From Eucommia ulmoides (taxonomy: Eukaryota > Streptophyta > Magnoliopsida > Garryales > Eucommiaceae), in NCBI GenBank assembly GCA_016647705.1, contig CM028327.1, forward strand, positions 43,092,017 to 43,156,016: a DNA stretch of 64,000 nucleotides, in the 5' to 3' direction. This document shows positions 59,101 through 64,000 of the stretch, in pieces. Below the pieces are notes generated by a model, which ran no database searches, was not told the DNA's origin, and saw only the letters and a program-made list of their open reading frames with translations. The position numbers were made by a program, and so were the translations under genes. Each line of letters opens with the position of its first letter. The first letter of the stretch is position 1.

Positions 59101-61698
59101 TGCTCGTGCGGTTCTGAAAAATCACAAACTGAGGGAAGCGCATCCTTTCCATCTTGGATTGCTGCTGGACTAAGCTCTGGCAATTGCAGGATGCTTGACA
59201 TGAGGAGTGGAAATATTATTGCCTCATGGCAAGCCCATGATGGATATATAACAAAGGTATATTTTGATTTATACATGCTATTGCCAAATGTGAAGTAGGA
59301 CTATATTTAACCTCTTTTTTTTTTTTCTTTCCCCGGTCTACAGTTGGCTGCACCACAGGACCATTTGCTAGTTTCCAGCTCTCTTGACAAGACGCTAAGA
59401 ATTTGGGACTTGAGAAGGTGAGTTAATGTTTTTCATCTAAGTCGTGATCAGCCCTAAACTTAATCAATTACTTAAACTTTGACTAAGGGCCGGTTTGGTA
59501 ACATAAGGTGGCATTTGGTTGGTGTTTCTGCATTTCTGTTTCTATGTCTAATAAACTGGGTTGTGGATTTTGTTTTCGTTCAGACCGGGAATAGAAACAT
59601 GTTTGCTAACGACCATTATCGTAAAATTGTTTCTTTTAATTTATGATAACAGAAAGAAGAAACACGTTTAGTTGCAACATTTGTTCTTTTCTTTTTTTCC
59701 TTTAAATGTGTGGTGGCCAGCTAGTGGTGGTGGGAATAGTTTTGTGGGAGTGAATAAGAATTAACATTTTTTTTTATTTCTCAGATTCTTAAGGAATTAA
59801 GGAAATATACTCAAAATTTTTAGAACAGAAACGTGTTTACCAAATACGTTTCTGTACATTAACAATGAGAATATAAGGTTCGGATCAATTAATTCCAAAA
59901 TTTTGGAAGCGGGAATAGAAATCGGGAATGGAAGCAATAGTCAAAGGGGCCTAATTAACCACTTAAAAAATATAAATGTCGACTAAAGAATAGTTAAAAA
60001 AGTTAAGTGATGTTTAACTCAATTTTTAGTACTCATCCGTTAAAATCATCAAACATACATCTAGCCTAACTACTATTAAACATTATTACTATAAAATGTT
60101 GGGAAATTTTTTTATTTACAAACGATTGAAAAAAAAATAGAGAGAATAATTTAGAAAGAGAGTTGTAAAGATCATCCAGAGATAAAGTTCTTGTGGTTTA
60201 AAAATATTAAAAAAAATTAATATATATTCAACACTTAAACACTTATAATTTTAGCGCTTAAACTTCAGTTTTATTAATAGTGCCCTAAGTCCTACCTTTC
60301 GTGCCTAATGGCCAAAATTGAACCAATTAATATAGTCAGTGAAGAATGTGCCCTTTCGTTGTGTTTGGGCTCTTTCATTGTGGAAATTTCATGATAAAGA
60401 ATTTGTTGTGGAAATTTTTATGAGAAATGACCATTTTGCCCTTGGGGCCGCTGAAAATCCCTTCGAATTTGTCTTTCTTCAAAAGGTGTTAAAGTAGCTG
60501 TGATCCCTAAAATTTGGTCATTCTGTACATGCTGAAGTGTAGAATGTTAATATATGTATATGTGACTTGGCCTACTAGGTTAAAACCTAATCCACCGGGA
60601 AAAGCAAACCCTAATCCTACTAGGGAAATTCTAGTCACTGTCTATATATGGACCCTCTATACATCGATATGACATTGTCCATTGTCACACATATCAATAC
60701 AATCCTCTCATATTATCTCTCAATATTCCGCCTTTCAATTATTTTAACACATAAAAAGAACATTTGAATTTCTGGTTGAACACCTTTTTATGATATTCTA
60801 ATTGCTGGCTTCATGAAAATTAATTATTTTATTTTTGAAAATTTGCAGGAATTGGCCATCACAACCTATCGTTTATAGAGGTCACAGTGATAGCATATCT
60901 GGTTTCTCAGTCTGGGGACAAGATGTGATTTCAATATCCAGAAATAAGATTGGCCTTTCTTCTTTATGTAGACCGGCAGATGAAGTAAGTATAATATATA
61001 CCAGCAATATGCTCAATCATAATTTTTTATTTTGGACGGGGAAATTAGTTATAGGGGTTAGATCGTGTACATCTGACCGACCTCACAATGACGGGAGTCT
61101 TCGTGCATTGGGCTGTACTTAGTTAGGGAAATTAGTAGATTTAGTCAATTATTAATTTTTTATCCTGAATTTTTTTCTATTTATTTTTTAGTCATTTTGA
61201 ATAAGTTTTTAGTCCTCCTGTTAATATTAACCAGATTGAATCTATCGAGTTATATGTTAATTAGAGGAGAGACAGAGAGAGAGAGAGAGAGAGAAGTGAC
61301 GGGAGAATTCAAAAAATGTTTTAAAAAAATGAAAAACAAAGGTATAATCGTCTTTCTTTGAATTCTCTCTCCTGATTTCTCCCGTCACTTCTCTCTCTGT
61401 CTCTTAAAAAAAAAAAAAAAAGGGTCCTTCCCTTTCCTCCATTACGAATGCGAAAATGCTTCTTGTTCTTGTTCTCTCCCTCCAGGGGGGGAGGTGTATT
61501 TGGTTATTGTTTGTATATGTTTTAACGTAACTGTACATTTTGTGGCAGGAGGGTGAAAATCGGATACGGCCACAGCATGTGTATATGGCGGATGGAGAGT
61601 CAAAGAACATGTCGTCGTTATCGACAATAAGTATTCTCCCCTTCTCCCGATTGTTTCTCCTGGGAACCGAAGACGGTTACTTCAAGCTCTGTTCTTAG
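50137..61698 (+). CDS. GFS12: GFS12-like pseudokinase-BEACH-WD40 protein, 16 exons
   Basis: In Arabidopsis GFS12 is a BEACH-family protein tied to vacuolar protein sorting and endomembrane transport. Exons: 50137-50262, 50389-50474, 51083-53251, 54331-54658, 54738-54953, 55123-55195, 55320-55525, 55619-55681, 56524-56732, 56846-56957, 57036-57581, 58076-58374, 59016-59256, 59344-59417, 60849-60984 and 61549-61698. All phases join, giving 1677 aa, close to the Arabidopsis length as I recall it. The start MGDRMCFECLQRRIQDDF was chosen because family similarity begins there; a second Met follows four residues later. A kinase-like part has HGDLCPSNVML near residue 290, lacks a normal glycine loop and DFG, and is probably inactive. 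The BEACH domain spans about 360-575 (WWKGDLSNFDYLLMLNRLAG, IDITFGYKMSG). A kinase C-lobe-like piece (QDIFSVGCILAELILRR), helical repeats and C-terminal WD40 repeats (DGTVHIWNSQTGK, DKTLRIWDLRR) follow. Confidence 0.93.
53252..54330. other. Intron 3 of the GFS12-like gene
   Basis: Typical AT-rich plant intron with GTAATG donor and AATCAG acceptor. A C-rich tract follows the donor at 53267-53300. No insertion recognised. Confidence 0.7.
54659..54737 (+). other. Probable GC-AG intron in the GFS12-like gene
   Basis: The exon ending LPAIQKILQ is followed by CAG|GCTAGT. The next exon opens after GTCTCAG with ATGYSHLKVSLLQDSFV. Both sides are phase 0. Without removing this 79-bp piece the frame changes and the conserved SFVREIW segment is lost. 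No GT donor in the gap fits. Confidence 0.6.
55682..56523. other. Intron 8 of the GFS12-like gene
   Basis: Long T-rich intron (CAG|GTGTTC to TTGCCAG). Two short ORFs inside it are not conserved exons. No transposon recognised. Confidence 0.65.
58530..58760. repeat. GC-rich degenerate repeat in GFS12 intron 12
   Basis: A stretch of repeated ccaccg, ttgctggacctct and gccaggagccgg-like phrases, far more GC-rich than the intron around it. Direct copies of tagttaacattaact flank it at about 58487 and 58808. Long ORFs on both strands here are compositional artefacts. Confidence 0.55.
59487..59951. mobile_element. PIF/Harbinger-like MITE in GFS12 intron 14
   Basis: Flanked by TAA (59484-59486 and 59952-59954). 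Ends gggccggtttgg and, reversed, ggccccttTGAC-type. The inside shows tttctgtttctatgtc and acgtttctgtacatt phrases also found in the 61976 element, so the two are one family. Length 465 bp. Confidence 0.65.
61035..61122 (+). mobile_element. SINE family B 3' fragment
   Basis: Carries tagatcgtgtacatctgacc, acctcacaatgacgggagtc and cgtgcattgggctgtac, matching the tail of the 28655 SINE. It sits in intron 15 of the GFS12-like gene. Confidence 0.6.
61267..61407. repeat. Foldback hairpin upstream of the last GFS12 exon
   Basis: The left arm gagacagagagagag ... agtgacgggagaattcaaa pairs with the right arm tttgaattctctct ... tctcccgtcacttc ... ctgtctct. The arms are about 45 nt and the unit about 140 bp. 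It lies 140 bp before the acceptor of exon 16. Confidence 0.75.
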
Positions 61699-61975
61699 TT
61701 TTCAATTTTATCTCTCTATATATGCATTTCAATCTCTCTGTTTTTTTTTTTTTTAACAAAAATAAAATAAAAAATATTGTTTTATTTTTTTAAAATTGGT
61801 TTTCTTCTTCAGATCATATGATTCTTGCTCCCTCTTGTTCTGTCTAGAGTTTGTTATATCTTGTATAGTCCATTCTTAGTTCAATAGATATGATTGAGAA
61901 TAATGGTAATCTCTCGCTCCCTCCCTCTCTCTCTCTCTGAAATTCTATTTTCAGAAAGAAAACTTGAGGCCCCGT
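61699..61975. other. 3' UTR and flank of the GFS12-like gene
   Basis: T-rich sequence after the TAG stop, with CT tracts at 61912-61940. Probably contains the polyadenylation site; AATAAAA occurs near 61763. Confidence 0.45.
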
Positions 61976-63070
61976 TTGGTTACTGTTTGTGTTTCCGGTC
62001 CCTGATTTTTGTTCCCGTTTGGTTAATTTTGGGATTAATATACAGAAATACGATTGACAAACACGTTTCTGTTCCCATAATCTTGGGAGTATTTCCTGAA
62101 TTCCGTAAGAATCCGAGAAACAAAAAAAATGTTGATTTCTATTCACTGCCGCAAAATTATTCTAACTCGCCAGTCATCATACATTTAAAAGAAAAAAAAA
62201 ATAGGGCAAGTAAACGTGTTTCTTGTTTCTATTCTAATTTCAAGATAATGGTCATTACTAAATGTTGGTGTTGGAATTTGGTCCAACCAGCAGTATGGTC
62301 CGAATACTCTCGGATCAGGGGTGAGAAGGATACTGGTCTTGTTTCCTCACGTGCTGCAGCCGAGTTGCAGGACTGATCAAATATATTACCGAGCCCGGGT
62401 CTTGGTTTCCTTCTGAGCTCCTTGCCATTGTCCGAGCTGAGCTCTTCAACGTCACCTGCACAAGAGACGACCGGGTTTTTTTTCGGCGTGTCCTCTCCGG
62501 TGTAAGAGTAAGAATCTGGGGAGAAATATAGATCAGAGAGTTACTGTTACCTCGGCCTGTCTGACCGATCTGAGGCAAAGTCTCTCTCTAAAATCGTTTT
62601 CTTGTCCTCGTATAGTGTGGAGGAAACCTCCTATTTATAGGCGAAAGAGTGATTAGCATAAATAAGATTAAGACCTTAAGTTCGGATTACCGGTAAGCAG
62701 TCAAGCGCATGGGAGGCACGGCGGATTAGAGCTATGGGCCTGGGCCTTGGGCCCATTACTGTTGAGGACGAGGCCGACGTTCGACCTGCCGAGGCGACAA
62801 GTCAGGTTGGCCACACGTGAGGAGGTTGGTTTGGACACTCCGACCTCCCGAGAGAAGCCAACCTGAGATCGGCCTAGGCTGTCTTATACACCGGGCTAAT
62901 ACAAGCGATGGGATACTGACGGATACGACTTTAGTGGCTGACACGTGGAGAGGGCCAAACTTCACCCACATCACTAAACATGTTTCTATCCTTATAATAT
63001 TTCAAAATGAAAACAGAATTTTCATCACAGTAAAAATAAAAAAACAAAAACACTAACCAAACACCACAAA
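61976..63070. mobile_element. Harbinger-like MITE split by a solo LTR
   Basis: The left end ggccccgtttggttactgtt and the right end read in reverse (gtggtgtttggttagtgttt) are similar inverted termini. The inner phrases (aacacgtttctgttcccata, aaacgtgtttcttgtttct) match the 59487 MITE. The LTR at 62263-62973 interrupts it, leaving about 380 bp of MITE. No target duplication is evident. Confidence 0.55.
62263..62973 (+). mobile_element. Solo LTR of 711 bp nested in a MITE
   Basis: Begins TGTTGGTGTTGG and ends CACCCACATCA (TG...CA), flanked by the 5-bp duplication ctaaa (62258-62262 and 62974-62978). A TATA-like cctatttatagg lies near 62631. No internal region remains. Superfamily not determined. 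A fossil, but the intact duplication points to a fairly recent insertion. Confidence 0.82.
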
Positions 63071-64000
63071 AGTCCATGTGATTATTTTTTCTTTTTTCTT
63101 GAGTGTTGGTTATATGTTTGGATTTTTATTTTAAGTTTTTTAATCCTAAAATGATTTTTTTTTTTTCTATTTAAATGAACACAAAACACTTAAAATAGAT
63201 GAAATTAATTTTTTCATTCAATTTTAAAATAAAATAGGTGAAATTGTCTCTTTATTTTAATTTTGATTAATTTTTTATCATAAATATTTTTAAAAAATTA
63301 AATTATAATTAAACGGACCACTTTATGGCCAAACTGTTGATCGAGAGTCTTTGAAATAGGAGTGGATTTCTCCCATAGCAGAGAGTTCAAACTATTCTTT
63401 AAGGACTTGTCTTCTTCATAATCTATATTAGTAGACGAAGGAGACGGATACAAAGACGGAACTAGCTGATCATAGACGAGACAATTCGTGTTGGCTAGCT
63501 GACTGGCTTAAGAAGGGATTGCTCGCACTTGTTCCGGTGCCAGTAAAAAACTTAATAAGAATTTAGAAATACGACGCTTTAATAAAGTCAGAGATGTTGA
63601 ATGGCATGAGTTTGAATATCGATTCATTAGTAAAAAAACCTTCTCCAACTTTTGAAATGCTGTAAAGGGACAATTTTGTTTATTTCATTAAAAAATTAGA
63701 TGAAAATTTAATTTAATATATTTTAAGTATATTCCATTAAATTAAATGGAAAAAAAATTTAATTTTTTACTTTGTTCTTTGAACAAAGTAAAAGGTGATT
63801 GGCGGTAAAAGTACTAATCAAACAAAATAATGAGGGAGTAAAAGACAAAAGACATCAATGTTACATTAATGCATCAAGCAAGTTACTAGTCCTTTTGATG
63901 CTTTCTTAACGCACTTGAATGCCTTGAAGATGAATGCTAATGAGAGAGTAAAAGAAATGGGTTTGAATGTATTATATTTGTTGGGTAAAACACTTGATGT
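63071..64000. other. AT-rich intergenic DNA, no gene
   Basis: No reading frame, RNA gene or clear element. Some wording (tttgttctttgaacaaagta, gtaaaagacaaaag) resembles the AT-rich repeats near 8830-9470, suggesting an old shared MITE. Confidence 0.45.

Overview
This is plant nuclear DNA, most likely from a eudicot. It holds four host genes with many AT-rich introns (a CAMTA transcription factor, an EEF1AKMT4-like methyltransferase, an ATL-type RING-H2 ligase and a GFS12-type BEACH/WD40 protein). They are separated and penetrated by plant transposons: a Helitron, hAT and PIF/Harbinger MITEs, tRNA-derived SINEs, TRIM-like elements and solo LTRs. I found no bacterial, organellar or CRISPR features. 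Gene models were built by joining splice sites whose phases agree; they have not been checked against transcripts.

Layout. 1-8250: a complete CAMTA gene on the minus strand (11 exons, 969 codons), with a Harbinger MITE in its last intron and a TRIM-like element in intron 2. 8250-9847: AT-rich spacer with a SINE. 9848-24501: a 14.65-kb Helitron on the minus strand with both termini recognisable. Its RepHel gene has seven exons and three in-frame stops but no frameshift that I could see, and it carries several blocks of internal tandem repeats and a perfect 39-bp hairpin. 24502-28375: a repeat graveyard with a hAT MITE (8-bp duplication), an older Helitron helicase scrap, a TRIM-like element with a hAT MITE inside it, and a SINE. 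28376-35270: the methyltransferase gene on the minus strand, with a 20-nt microexon and several TRIM-like units, two of them head to head, in its introns.

35271-41070: a palindrome-containing minisatellite, a 2.1-kb solo LTR with a 5-bp duplication, and a long-TIR Mutator-like MITE. 41071-44922: an ATL RING-H2 gene on the minus strand (3 exons, 192 aa), with a SINE very close to its first donor site and a Ty3/gypsy protease scrap in intron 1. 45000-50000: SINEs, foldback MITEs and a hAT MITE. 50137-61698: a complete GFS12-like gene on the plus strand (16 exons, 1677 aa). 61700-64000: a MITE holding a 711-bp solo LTR.

The four host genes are not an operon or a pathway. What the window shows best is nested insertion and host introns shaped by transposons. 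Two introns, one in CAMTA and one in the GFS12-like gene, appear to use GC-AG splicing. I see no clear new biological system. The most distinctive candidates are the repeated basic-motif exons at the N-terminus of the Helitron RepHel, the perfect 39-bp hairpin, and the palindromic minisatellite.
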